Shown piece by piece: positions 34,138 to 43,434 of a stretch of DNA of 64,000 bases (its first letter is position 1; the number at the start of each line of letters is the position of its first letter). Made by a program: the position numbers and the translations under genes. This stretch comes from Lacinutrix algicola. Lineage in GTDB: Bacteria > Bacteroidota > Bacteroidia > Flavobacteriales > Flavobacteriaceae. The notes under the pieces are model-generated. The model worked only from the letters and a program-made list of their open reading frames with translations, was not told where the DNA came from and ran no database searches. The stretch spans positions 248,001 to 312,000 of the forward strand of contig NZ_LIQH01000039.1 in the NCBI RefSeq assembly GCF_001418085.1, in the 5' to 3' direction.

Positions 34138-35817
34138 ATGAAAAAAATATTTATTATTTCGGCATTGATACTGGCGTTTATAGTTAGTTGTGAAAAAGAT
34201 GATTATGAAGCACCTTATGGCGATTTTTCAAGTCTATTATGGACTACAACTCAAGGTTTTGAAGAATCTGATTACGTTTCAGCTTTAAACGATTATGTAG
34301 GATTTAGGGATGTGTCTAAAAATGCATTAACGCATAGTTGGCATATACCATCAGGAACAAATTTATTAAATGGAGATTTTAATGCAGAGCAAGATACAAT
34401 TTATACAGATTTTATATCTTCTGCAGGACCATTAGCATCTAGTCAAAATCATATTAATGTTATTTTTAGACAACCAGGAGTTAAAGAGGTAGAGTTAAGG
34501 AATACATTTAGAGATTCTGTTGCAGAATCTGTTTTTAGTGATGGTGTATGGAAAGTAAATAAAGTGTTTACAGTTACTGTTTTTGATGATGTTAAACCTA
34601 TGTTTAAAGTTATGAAAGGGACAGAAGAAATACTTTCAATAAATGAAACAGATATGCCTAGTGAAGCTAATGCTGCTTCATGGCCAACTGTAACGTTAGA
34701 AGCTGGTGAACAATTGACTTATATAGATTTAACAACAACAGGAGCACCAGATGCCAGAACTTGGATTCTTAATGGTGCATCGCCTAATAATAGTGGAGCT
34801 GAGACTGTAAATGTATCCTATAACGGGTTAGGTAATTTTGCTGCTGGAGCTATCATTTCTGCAAGAACAGATAATGAAAAACCAGAAGGTGAAGCGATTA
34901 AGTTAATACCTTTAAAAATTGAGGTTATTCCATCTACACAACCTTTCGTACTTAATGGCATGATAACAGAAAATGCTTCTGAAGTTATTTCTTTTAATGT
35001 AACAGGAGAAATAGAAACACTAATAGGTGAGGAAGGTAATTTTACTGTACATGTTGTTAATGCAGCTGCAACTCCTATGTTCGATCAAAATATTGCAGTT
35101 CAATCTGCAACTGTAAATAGTTCAGATGCTACACAAATAGATTTAGTATTGTCTGCGCCAATTTATAATTCAGATAACATTACAGTTGAATATACAGCTG
35201 GAAACATTGGTTCTGTTGACTTTAGAGTTTTAGAAAGTTTTGCTGTAACAAACGTAGTAATGCATAGTAACGACAATATAATTACAGGTTCAGGATTAGA
35301 TTATACAGGTTTCGAAGTAGAAGCAAGTACAGGTAATTTACTTAGAAAAGGATATGCAGAAGGTTATTGGGTTGGTGCCACTAATAATGCATTTCTTAAT
35401 CTTACAAGAACAACAGATCTTTCAAATAGCGGGTCTGCTTCAATGAAATATGAAAGCCCAGCAGGCGTTACAACAGTAAAACTACAAGGGACTTGGTTTA
35501 CTAATGGATCACAATCAACATTTGCTATTGCTACTTTACCAGCAGGAACTTATAATGTGTCTTACATGGTATACTTAGAGCCGGGAAATACAATGCTAGC
35601 TTTTGAAACGGAAGTACAAGGTGGAGAAGTTTCAGCTTGGGATATTTCTACTTTACCTAGAGGGCAATGGGTAGAAGTAAGTAATACAATTTCTGTAGAC
35701 GCTTTAACTAATAAAAAGTTTGACATTAAAATAAATGCATCAGACAATGTTGGTGTAACTGGAGAACAGATTATGTATTTCGACGATTTAAGTTGGAGAC
35801 CTTTAGAAGTTAGATAA
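34138..35817 (+). CDS. SusE/F-position surface lipoprotein with C-terminal jelly-roll module
   Basis: Follows susD by 17 bp and probably completes the outer-membrane binding complex. Lipoprotein signal IVSC (Cys18) followed by E-K-D-D, matching the negatively charged surface-export signal of flavobacterial lipoproteins. Residues 20-370 look like tandem Ig/PKD-like beta-domains. The last ~170 residues (from VMHSNDNIITGSGLDY) resemble a beta-jelly-roll carbohydrate-binding module ending QIMYFDDLSWRPLEVR. No catalytic motif seen. 559 residues. Confidence 0.78.
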   Translation: MKKIFIISALILAFIVSCEKDDYEAPYGDFSSLLWTTTQGFEESDYVSALNDYVGFRDVSKNALTHSWHIPSGTNLLNGDFNAEQDTIYTDFISSAGPLASSQNHINVIFRQPGVKEVELRNTFRDSVAESVFSDGVWKVNKVFTVTVFDDVKPMFKVMKGTEEILSINETDMPSEANAASWPTVTLEAGEQLTYIDLTTTGAPDARTWILNGASPNNSGAETVNVSYNGLGNFAAGAIISARTDNEKPEGEAIKLIPLKIEVIPSTQPFVLNGMITENASEVISFNVTGEIETLIGEEGNFTVHVVNAAATPMFDQNIAVQSATVNSSDATQIDLVLSAPIYNSDNITVEYTAGNIGSVDFRVLESFAVTNVVMHSNDNIITGSGLDYTGFEVEASTGNLLRKGYAEGYWVGATNNAFLNLTRTTDLSNSGSASMKYESPAGVTTVKLQGTWFTNGSQSTFAIATLPAGTYNVSYMVYLEPGNTMLAFETEVQGGEVSAWDISTLPRGQWVEVSNTISVDALTNKKFDIKINASDNVGVTGEQIMYFDDLSWRPLEVR

Positions 35818-35910
35818 TAAACACTATTTTTTTAAGTAAAAAACCTACCTCTTTCTAGGCAGTTCTTTATTACTTCATTTAAAGTAATTATAATAATTTA
35901 AAAACTAAGT

Positions 35911-37488
35911 ATGTTAAGAAAAAGCTATATAAGTTTATTCGTTTTATTAACCGTTACAATTTTATTAGGTTGTAAATCTGATAAAAACAAAGAAGAAGTA
36001 AAGCAGGTTGAAAAAGTAAGCGCTATTAATAAACCAAACATTATTGTCATCTATTTAGACGATTTAGGTTATGGAGATTTAAGCGCTTATGGCGCTACAG
36101 AATTAAAAACTCCAAACATAGATGCAATAGCTTCTGGAGGTGTAAAGTTTACTAATGGTTATGCATCCTCAGCAACATGTACGCCAAGTAGATATGCAAT
36201 ACTTACTGGTATGTATCCTTGGAGAAATAAGAAAGCAAAAATCCTTCCAGGAACCGCTCCTTTGTTAATTAGTACAGAGCAACAAACAGTACCAAAAATG
36301 TTAAAAAGTCAAGGTTATGATACTGCAATTGTTGGTAAATGGCATTTAGGTTTAGGAACCGGAGTTGTAAATTGGAACGCGCGTGTTTCTCCAGGACCTA
36401 ATGAGGTTGGTTTTGATGAATCTTACATTTTAGCAGCAACACAAGATCGTGTACCAACGGTTTATATAGATAATGGAAATGTAGTTGGTTTAGATAAAAA
36501 CGACCCTATTTCTGTGAGTTACAAAGAGAACTTTGAAGGAGAGCCAACTGCTGTTTCTAATCCTGAAATGGTAGATATGAAATGGCATCATGGCCATAAT
36601 AACAGTATTGTAAACGGTATTGGTCGTATTGGTTATATGAAAGGTGGAGAAGCTGCTAAATGGACAGATACAGATATGGCAGACCATTTTTTAGTAAAGG
36701 CTCAAGATTACGTAAAAACACATAAGGATAAACCATTTTTTCTATACTATGCAATGCAACAACCACACGTACCAAGAACACCACATCCTAGATTTGCTGG
36801 TAAATCTGGTTTAGGACCAAGAGGTGATGTAATTTTAGAAGCAGATTGGTGTATTGGGGAATTCATGAAGACTTTAGAAAATGAAGGTCTTTTAGAGAAC
36901 ACATTAATTGTCTTTTCTAGCGATAATGGACCAGTACTTAACGACGGTTATTATGATGATGCAGTAGAAAAAACAGGAAAGCACGATCCTAGTGGTGGAT
37001 TAAGAGGAGGTAAGTATAGTATTTTTGAAGCAGGTACGCGTGTACCATTTATAACGTATTGGAAAGGGAAAATTAATCCAAGTGTGTCTGACGCTGTTGT
37101 TTGTCAAATGGATTTATTAGCATCTTTAGCTAATTTAGTTGGTACAGAAGATACTACAACAGATAGTAAAGATTTTCTAAGTGTTTTAATGGGAGAATCT
37201 AAAGTAGGAAGAGAAAACTTAATTATTGAAGCCACAGGAAAAACAGCATTACGTCATGGAGATTGGTTAATGATTCCGCCTTATAAAGGAAAGAATTTTA
37301 GAGAAAAAGTTGGGATAGAAGTGGGTAATTTACCAGAATTTCAACTGTATAATTTAAAAGAAGATGCAGGCCAACAAAATAATTTAGCAAAATCAAATCC
37401 TGAAAAATTAGAAGAATTACTTCAAATATTTGAATCCTTAAGAGGTGAAGGATATGATAGAAATGTAAAGGAAGTTATCTTTAGATAA
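35911..37488 (+). CDS. S1 sulfatase (arylsulfatase A-like), lipoprotein
   Basis: Sulfate-ester hydrolase at the distal end of the plus-strand locus. Lipoprotein signal LLGCKSDKN (about residue 21), IYLDDLGYGDLSAYG metal block, signature C-T-P-S-R with Cys90, IVGKWHLGLGTG, QQPHVPRTPHPRFAG, FSSDNGPVLNDGYYDDA, LRGGKYSIFEAGTRVP and FQLYNLKEDAGQQNNLA. 525 residues with all standard metal ligands, so it is the most canonical of the seven. 93 bp after the SusE/F-like gene; ends at a bidirectional terminator. Confidence 0.93.
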   Translation: MLRKSYISLFVLLTVTILLGCKSDKNKEEVKQVEKVSAINKPNIIVIYLDDLGYGDLSAYGATELKTPNIDAIASGGVKFTNGYASSATCTPSRYAILTGMYPWRNKKAKILPGTAPLLISTEQQTVPKMLKSQGYDTAIVGKWHLGLGTGVVNWNARVSPGPNEVGFDESYILAATQDRVPTVYIDNGNVVGLDKNDPISVSYKENFEGEPTAVSNPEMVDMKWHHGHNNSIVNGIGRIGYMKGGEAAKWTDTDMADHFLVKAQDYVKTHKDKPFFLYYAMQQPHVPRTPHPRFAGKSGLGPRGDVILEADWCIGEFMKTLENEGLLENTLIVFSSDNGPVLNDGYYDDAVEKTGKHDPSGGLRGGKYSIFEAGTRVPFITYWKGKINPSVSDAVVCQMDLLASLANLVGTEDTTTDSKDFLSVLMGESKVGRENLIIEATGKTALRHGDWLMIPPYKGKNFREKVGIEVGNLPEFQLYNLKEDAGQQNNLAKSNPEKLEELLQIFESLRGEGYDRNVKEVIFR

Positions 37489-37496
37489 AAACAAAA

Positions 37497-37534
37497 AAAA
37501 ACACTCAATTCTACTTATAGAATTGAGTGTTTTT
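37497..37534. terminator. Bidirectional terminator between the sulfatase and FGE genes
   Basis: acactcaattct (37501-37512) pairs perfectly with agaattgagtgt (37519-37530) around a 6-nt loop, with an A-run on the left and a T-run on the right. It serves the two convergent transcription units. Confidence 0.92.
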
Positions 37535-37578
37535 AATTAAAAGAATTTTAAGCTATTGCTATAAAAGTAAAAGAGCTA

Positions 37579-38682
37579 TTATTTTTGAGATAGCATGTCT
37601 ACTGTAGCCACAGTTCTAAAACCAATATGGTCCGATCCAGAATCTGGACTCATTCCCATTTTTGCTGAAATTCTAAAACTTGCACAATAAGAAGCATTAC
37701 ATAAAAAAGAACCGCCTTTAATAACATACTCAGTAACAAAAGGATTAGTTGCTGTATATGTTTTTGAAGCTCCTTTAGGGTTATCTAAAATTTCATTATC
37801 TGTTAAGGTTTTATAATAATTAGTATTGAAAAAATCACTAGTTATTTCCCAAACATTTCCAGACATATCATATAAACCAATCGAATTAGGATCATAAGAT
37901 TTTACTGGTGATATATATTTAAATCTGTCAATAGGATTGTTTATAGTTGGAAATGTACCTTGCCAAGTATTTGCATTTTTATTTAGTAACTGTGGGTCGT
38001 TTCCCCAAGTAAAAATTGCATCTGTGTTTTTTCCTTGCGCTGCAGACTCCCATTCGGCTTCTGTAGGTAGACGTCTATTTGCCCATTTGCAATACGCTAG
38101 AGCATCTTCGTAGGCTACATGGACTACTGGGTAATTATCTTGTCCTTTTATAGAAGAATCGGGACCTTGTGGCTGTTTCCAATTGGCTCCAATTTTCCAT
38201 GTCCACCATTGCCCATAGTTTTGCATGTTTACTACAGCATTTACATCTTTATTAAAAATAAGACTACCAGGCTGTAATATAGAATCATGTGGTTTTGGAG
38301 TGTTTTCTGGTAATTGTGTTTTCATTTCCTCCCAATCAATTTCACGCTCTGCAACAGTTAAATAGTTTGTAGCATCAACAAAAGCTTTAAATTGTTTGTT
38401 GGTTACTTCCGTAACATCAATAAAAAAACCATCCACTTTTACATTATGAGATGGTTTTTCTCTTGGCATTGCATATTGATCACCAGTTTTTCCACCTTGC
38501 AAGAATATTTTTTCTGGCACCCATAACATTCCCTCAGGAGTTTTAACTGTAGCTTCCGTAGGAGCAGCATCTTTAGTTGTTGTAACTATTACTTCCTCTT
38601 TTTTAATATTTTTAGTGTCTTCTTTGCAGCCTATTAATAATAGAATGAAAATAAATAAGAAAGGGTTTAATGCTTTTTTCAA
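37579..38682 (-). CDS. Formylglycine-generating enzyme (FGE/SUMF1 type) with lipoprotein signal
   Basis: Converts the Cys of the CxPxR/CxAxR sulfatase motif to formylglycine using oxygen and copper. Signal with LLIGC at about residue 19 predicts a lipidated, exported protein. FGE-sulfatase domain from about 50: FFIDVTEVTNKQFKAFV, YPVVHVAYEDALAYCKWANRRLPTEAEWE, SGNVWEIT, and KGGSFLCNASYC with Cys328 and Cys333. Those two are five apart, as are the copper-binding Cys336 and Cys341 of human FGE, and the SDHIGFR end is kept, so this is a true FGE rather than a generic SUMF1-domain protein. Last gene of the galactose operon, 16 bp after galT. It is the only sulfatase-maturation gene in the window. 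Confidence 0.88.
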   Translation of the reverse strand: MKKALNPFLFIFILLLIGCKEDTKNIKKEEVIVTTTKDAAPTEATVKTPEGMLWVPEKIFLQGGKTGDQYAMPREKPSHNVKVDGFFIDVTEVTNKQFKAFVDATNYLTVAEREIDWEEMKTQLPENTPKPHDSILQPGSLIFNKDVNAVVNMQNYGQWWTWKIGANWKQPQGPDSSIKGQDNYPVVHVAYEDALAYCKWANRRLPTEAEWESAAQGKNTDAIFTWGNDPQLLNKNANTWQGTFPTINNPIDRFKYISPVKSYDPNSIGLYDMSGNVWEITSDFFNTNYYKTLTDNEILDNPKGASKTYTATNPFVTEYVIKGGSFLCNASYCASFRISAKMGMSPDSGSDHIGFRTVATVDMLSQK

Positions 38683-38698
38683 TGTTTATGTTTTTGTA

Positions 38699-39718
38699 TT
38701 ATAGTAAATCTTTTAATCTATTAGCAGCTTGTTCTGCTGTTATATCTCTTTGAGGCGATCCAAACATTTCGTAACCTACCATAAATTTCTTTACAGTTGC
38801 GCTTCTTAATAAAGGTGGATAAAAACTCATATGACAATGCCAATGGTTGTTTGCTTCTCCATTTGTTGGAGATTGGTGTATACCACTAGAATATGGAAAA
38901 GAACATTCAAATAATTTATCGTAAGCTACTGTAATTTTAGAAATGGCATCAGCAAAAGCCAAACTTTCTTCATTAGATAGTTCTGCAATATTCCTTTTTT
39001 GTGTTTTTGGAACAATCATAGTTTCAAAAGGCCATACAGCCCAAAAAGGTGTTAATACTACAAAATGGTCGTTTTGATAAATAATACGCTCGTTAGCTTC
39101 TAATTCTTGTTTTAAATAATCGCCTAATAAACTGCTGTTATTTTTACTAAAATATGCTTTTTGGTGTTGGTCTTTTTTATCAACTTCATTTGGTAATGTA
39201 GACTGACTCCATATTTGACCATGTGGATGTGGATTACTACAACCCATTACAGATCCTTTATTTTCAAAAATCTGAACATAGTTAATCATGTCGTTAGACC
39301 CTAACTCGGTATATTCTTTTTGCCAAGTTTTTACAACCTTATCAATGTCTTTAACCGCCATATCTGCTAAACTCTTAGAGTGATCTGGACTAAAACAGAT
39401 AACTTTACAGATACCTTGTTCGCTTTCTGCTCTAAATAAGCCTTCGTTTACAGCAAATTTTGGAGAGGTTGTTTGTAAGGCAGCAAAATCGTTTGTAAAA
39501 ACAAATACGTCTTCATATTTTGGATTTTCTTCTCCATTTATTCTAGTATTTCCTGCGCATAAGTAACAACTTGGATCGTGTGCTGGACGTTTTTCGTTGG
39601 ACACATCTTCATTTTGTCCTTGCCAAGGTCTTTTAGCTCTATGTGGAGAAACTAAAACCCATTCTCCTGTAAGTATATTAAATCGCTTATGCGAATAGTC
39701 TTGTAAATTTGTATCCAT
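38699..39718 (-). CDS. galT: Galactose-1-phosphate uridylyltransferase
   Basis: Leloir pathway: UDP-glucose plus galactose-1-phosphate gives UDP-galactose plus glucose-1-phosphate, in the cytoplasm. Active-site block NPHPHGQIW with the nucleophilic His, upstream CYLCAGNTR zinc-type block, and IHQSPTNGEANNHWHCHMSFYPPLLRS. The start at 39718 (MDTNLQDYSHKRFN) is chosen. The longer frame from 39742 would overlap the end of galK by 23 bp, while the chosen start leaves a 1-bp gap. 339 residues, normal length. Confidence 0.96.
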   Translation of the reverse strand: MDTNLQDYSHKRFNILTGEWVLVSPHRAKRPWQGQNEDVSNEKRPAHDPSCYLCAGNTRINGEENPKYEDVFVFTNDFAALQTTSPKFAVNEGLFRAESEQGICKVICFSPDHSKSLADMAVKDIDKVVKTWQKEYTELGSNDMINYVQIFENKGSVMGCSNPHPHGQIWSQSTLPNEVDKKDQHQKAYFSKNNSSLLGDYLKQELEANERIIYQNDHFVVLTPFWAVWPFETMIVPKTQKRNIAELSNEESLAFADAISKITVAYDKLFECSFPYSSGIHQSPTNGEANNHWHCHMSFYPPLLRSATVKKFMVGYEMFGSPQRDITAEQAANRLKDLL

Positions 39719-39719
39719 C

Positions 39720-40880
39720 TTAGTTGTTTTCTTTTTTAACAATTTGTGTTCCTCTTGATAGCTTTACACTGTACACAGAACAATCATATTCGAATGTTGC
39801 TCTAAATTTTTTAGCGACCTCTTTTTTAAATTTTTTGAACTCGTCTTTTTTCACCAAGTTAATAGTACAGCCACCAAAACCGCCACCCATCATTCTAGCA
39901 CCAAGAACATTAGTGTTTTCTTTGGCTCTGTCCACAAGGAAATCTAATTCTTTACAGCTTACTTTGTAGTTTGTACTTAAACCTTCATGAGATTGATATA
40001 ATAAATCTCCTAAAGCTTCTATATCATCTTTTTTTATGGCTTCAGAAAACTGTTTTACACGATTATTTTCATTAATCACGTACAATGCTTTTTGATAGTC
40101 TTCCTCTGAAATATCTGTTTTAATTCTATCTAAATCTTCTTTCGAAGCATCTCTTAAGGCATCAAGATGTAATAATTCAGAAACTCTTTCACAGACTTCG
40201 CGTCTATCATTATAGGCACTTTCAGATAAATCGTGCTTAACATTACTATTAATAAGCATTAATTTATAATCTTTAAAATCTATTTTATAAGGTTCAGATT
40301 CTACTGTTCTGCAATCTAATAGCAATGCACTTTTTTTAATACCAAACATACTTGCGTATTGGTCCATGATGCCACATTTTACGCCAGCAAAATTGTGTTC
40401 GGCTTTTTGGGATACTAAAATCATTTGGTGTTTAGTTAAGCCTAAATCAAACAAATCATTCAATCCATATACAAAACTATTTTCTAAGGCAGCAGAAGAT
40501 GACATACCGGCTCCTCCAGGAATATTACCTGCAAAAACGCTATCAAAGCTCCCAATTTGTTTGCCCAGCATTTGTAATTCTGCAACAACACCAATAACAT
40601 AATTTCTCCAACCTCCATCTACTAAAGGTTTAATTTTTGTAGTATCAAATGCGTAAATTTCTTCTTTATTTAATGCATAAACGCTACTAACATTAGATGT
40701 GCTTTTGCTTATTGCAAGTGCTATACCTTTATTAATTGCAGCAGGAAATGCGAAGCCATCATTATAATCTGTATGTTCTCCAATAAGATTAATTCTACCT
40801 GGTGAAAATACAATAAGAGGTTTTGTTCTAAAGTGCTCTTTAAAACTCTGCTTTACTTCTTTAACTAATTTCTTATTCAT
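39720..40880 (-). CDS. galK: Galactokinase
   Basis: ATP-dependent phosphorylation of galactose to galactose-1-phosphate. GHMP kinase signature PGRINLIGEHTDYNDG near the start, ATP loop GGAGMSSSAALE, and LGARMMGGGFGGCTINLV near the end. The start at 40880 (MNKKLVKE) is preferred: its ATG overlaps the stop of the symporter gene as TAATG, indicating translational coupling. The 25 extra codons of the longer frame would lie within the symporter gene and are not conserved in the family. 386 residues. Confidence 0.97.
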   Translation of the reverse strand: MNKKLVKEVKQSFKEHFRTKPLIVFSPGRINLIGEHTDYNDGFAFPAAINKGIALAISKSTSNVSSVYALNKEEIYAFDTTKIKPLVDGGWRNYVIGVVAELQMLGKQIGSFDSVFAGNIPGGAGMSSSAALENSFVYGLNDLFDLGLTKHQMILVSQKAEHNFAGVKCGIMDQYASMFGIKKSALLLDCRTVESEPYKIDFKDYKLMLINSNVKHDLSESAYNDRREVCERVSELLHLDALRDASKEDLDRIKTDISEEDYQKALYVINENNRVKQFSEAIKKDDIEALGDLLYQSHEGLSTNYKVSCKELDFLVDRAKENTNVLGARMMGGGFGGCTINLVKKDEFKKFKKEVAKKFRATFEYDCSVYSVKLSRGTQIVKKENN

Positions 40881-42499
40881 TATTTCGCAAAATATATATA
40901 GATTCCTAAAACAACTGTACAAATAACAATGGCCATTGGTTTTAAAAACTTCCAAGGTGTAATATCAACTTCTTCTGAATACTCTAATATAAATTCTTCT
41001 TTTCTAGGTGAAATTTTACCAATTATTAGCATTATTATAATATTCAATACAAATAAAATTGCCATAATATGAAGGAAATGTGGGTACGTATTTCCTGTTA
41101 CTATTTCAACGCCATCAACCATTTCTACAACATTAAAGGTAGGTTTTATTAAAAACTGACTTATAGAATAAAGAATAACACCAGAAAATAAACCAACTTT
41201 CGCAGCTATAGCAGGTACAAATTTTGTAGTGTAACCAACAACAACTATTGTTAAAATTGGAATAGAGTAAGTACCATTAATTTCTTGCAAGTATTCAAAA
41301 ACACTTCCAGCATTTGCAATAAAAGGCGCTACCATCATAGCTAATATGGCTAGAAAAATGCCAAAAGTTTTACCTGCCTTTACTATTTGTTTTTCTGTAG
41401 CTTCTTTATTTATATATTCATTATAAATATCGATACCAAATAACGTCACACAACTGTTTAATGCAGAGTTAAAAGAACTTAAAATGGCTCCAAATAAAAC
41501 AGCAGCAAAAAAACCAACTAATGGTTTAGGTAATACTTCTGCTACTAAAGCAGCGTATGCTAAATCCGGTTTTTCTAAGCTTCCGTTAAAAATATAAAAA
41601 GCAATAACGCCGGGTAGTACTAAAATTAAAGGACCTAATATTTTTAAAAAAGCACCATACACTAGTCCTTTTTGTCCTTCGGCTAAATTTTTAGCACCAA
41701 GAGCACGTTGTATAATTGCTTGATTAGTTCCCCAATAAAATAAATTTACTAATAACATACCAGTAAATAGGGTACTTAATGGGACATAAGAATCTTCCGA
41801 TCCAGTAGAATCGAATTTTTCTGGATGCGCACTGACCAAAGTATCTATACCAAGAAACATATCGCCATCTCCAATATAACACAATCCAAAATATGGAATC
41901 ATTAAACCACCAATAATTAAACCTACTGCGTTAATGGAGTCTGAAATTGCAACTGCTTTTAATCCTCCAAAAACAGCATAAATAGATCCTATTACACCAA
42001 TAGCAATAACTGTTAACCACAACGATGCACCTTTGGATATACCAAATACTTCAGGGATATCAAACATTGTATTTATTGCCAATGCTCCTGTATATAAAAC
42101 TACAGGTAAAAAGATGGTAACATAACCAGATAAGAAAAGCCCAGAAACAATTGCTTTTGTAGTTTTATCATATCTGCTTGCAAGAAACTGTGGTATTGTT
42201 GTAATTCCTCCTTTTAGATAACGTGGTAACAAGAACATAGCTATAATTACCATTGTAATTGCGGCTATGGTTTCCCATGCCATTACTAATATTCCTTGTT
42301 CATATGCCTGACCGTTTAAACCTATAATTTGCTCTGTAGATAAATTAGTTAATAGTAACGAGCCTGCTATTACTATACCTGTTAGGCTTCGTCCTCCTAA
42401 AAAATAACCATCAGAGGAGCTTTCGTCTGTATTTCTAGTTTTTAGATAAGATATTACGGCTACAAGAACAGTAAATCCAAAAAATGTTAAGAATTGCAT
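40880..42499 (-). CDS. Sodium/sugar symporter of the SSS (SGLT) family
   Basis: Inner-membrane sodium-coupled importer, here almost certainly of galactose since it lies between galM and galK. About 14 hydrophobic segments. Family blocks include GGRSLTGIVIAGSLLLTNLSTEQIIGLNGQAY, AVFGGLKAVAISDSINAVGLIIGG and FFAAVLFGAILSSFNSALNSCVTLF. 539 residues, normal length. Overlaps galK by one base. Substrate by context only. Confidence 0.92.
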   Translation of the reverse strand: MQFLTFFGFTVLVAVISYLKTRNTDESSSDGYFLGGRSLTGIVIAGSLLLTNLSTEQIIGLNGQAYEQGILVMAWETIAAITMVIIAMFLLPRYLKGGITTIPQFLASRYDKTTKAIVSGLFLSGYVTIFLPVVLYTGALAINTMFDIPEVFGISKGASLWLTVIAIGVIGSIYAVFGGLKAVAISDSINAVGLIIGGLMIPYFGLCYIGDGDMFLGIDTLVSAHPEKFDSTGSEDSYVPLSTLFTGMLLVNLFYWGTNQAIIQRALGAKNLAEGQKGLVYGAFLKILGPLILVLPGVIAFYIFNGSLEKPDLAYAALVAEVLPKPLVGFFAAVLFGAILSSFNSALNSCVTLFGIDIYNEYINKEATEKQIVKAGKTFGIFLAILAMMVAPFIANAGSVFEYLQEINGTYSIPILTIVVVGYTTKFVPAIAAKVGLFSGVILYSISQFLIKPTFNVVEMVDGVEIVTGNTYPHFLHIMAILFVLNIIIMLIIGKISPRKEEFILEYSEEVDITPWKFLKPMAIVICTVVLGIYIYFAK

Positions 42500-42527
42500 A
42501 ATTTGTTAGTTTAGTTAGTATTATGTT

Positions 42528-43430
42528 TTATTTTTTTGTGGGATCAATAATTAAGTTCCATTCAACTTTATATTTGTTTTTTGGTTCGAGTATCTGTAAT
42601 CCTATTTTATTATTAAAATTATCAGCAGCACCAGTCATAGGTTCTATAGCAATAACATTAGTATCTTCCGGTGTGTAAACTTGTAAAAAGGTATCTTTTG
42701 AAGACGTTTTTATTTTAAAACTGTATTCCGGTGTAATAAACTCAACCTTATTAGAATCAAGAGGATAGCCATCATCTAATTTTGTGTTTTTAAGATTATA
42801 AGGTAGGCTAAAATCTAAATCTTTAGTACCGGTAATAATTTGTTGTTCATCAAAAGTATATTTCAGTTTACTTTTAAAATTGATACTACTTTTAGATAAG
42901 TCTGAACTCAAAAAATAGGGATGCCAACCTAAAGCAAAAGGGAACGCTTTTTCGTCTTCATTTATAATTTTCACTATTAAATCAAGTCCGTTTTTATTTA
43001 AAGTATAAGTTAATTGTAAGTTGAATTTATAGGGGAATCCTTCATTTAATCCTTTGTTTTTATATTGTATGGTAATTGAGGCATGGTTAGGAGTTATTTC
43101 TTTTTTTATAGAACTAAAAGTTTTATTGAAAACCAAACCGTGTAATGCATTATTTTTATCTACTTCGTTACACTCTAATTGATAGTTTTTATTATTAAAA
43201 CTATACTTGCCATCCTTAATGCGATTTGCAAATGGAAATAGGATAGAAGAGGCGTAATTATTTTTATAAGATGAAGGTTTATAGTCTGCAAGCAATTTAA
43301 TATTATTAAATAAAAACGCACTTAAACGTCCACCTTGAGTAAGGCAAATACTTGCTTTCGAAGCATTGTCTGGGCTCATAAGCTGTATAAAACTTAAATT
43401 ATTGTTTTCTATGTGCGTTATTGTGTACAA
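42528..43430 (-). CDS. galM: Aldose 1-epimerase (galactose mutarotase)
   Basis: Interconverts beta- and alpha-D-galactose; galactokinase takes the alpha form. Substrate and catalytic blocks: FPFANRIKDG, NALHGLVFNK (His), FALGWHPYFL (His) and AIEPMTGAADNFN (general-base Glu). 300 residues, without signal peptide, so cytoplasmic. Starts 4 bp after the regulator gene on the minus strand and precedes the symporter by 28 bp. Confidence 0.92.
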   Translation of the reverse strand: MYTITHIENNNLSFIQLMSPDNASKASICLTQGGRLSAFLFNNIKLLADYKPSSYKNNYASSILFPFANRIKDGKYSFNNKNYQLECNEVDKNNALHGLVFNKTFSSIKKEITPNHASITIQYKNKGLNEGFPYKFNLQLTYTLNKNGLDLIVKIINEDEKAFPFALGWHPYFLSSDLSKSSINFKSKLKYTFDEQQIITGTKDLDFSLPYNLKNTKLDDGYPLDSNKVEFITPEYSFKIKTSSKDTFLQVYTPEDTNVIAIEPMTGAADNFNNKIGLQILEPKNKYKVEWNLIIDPTKK

Positions 43431-43434
43431 ATTA

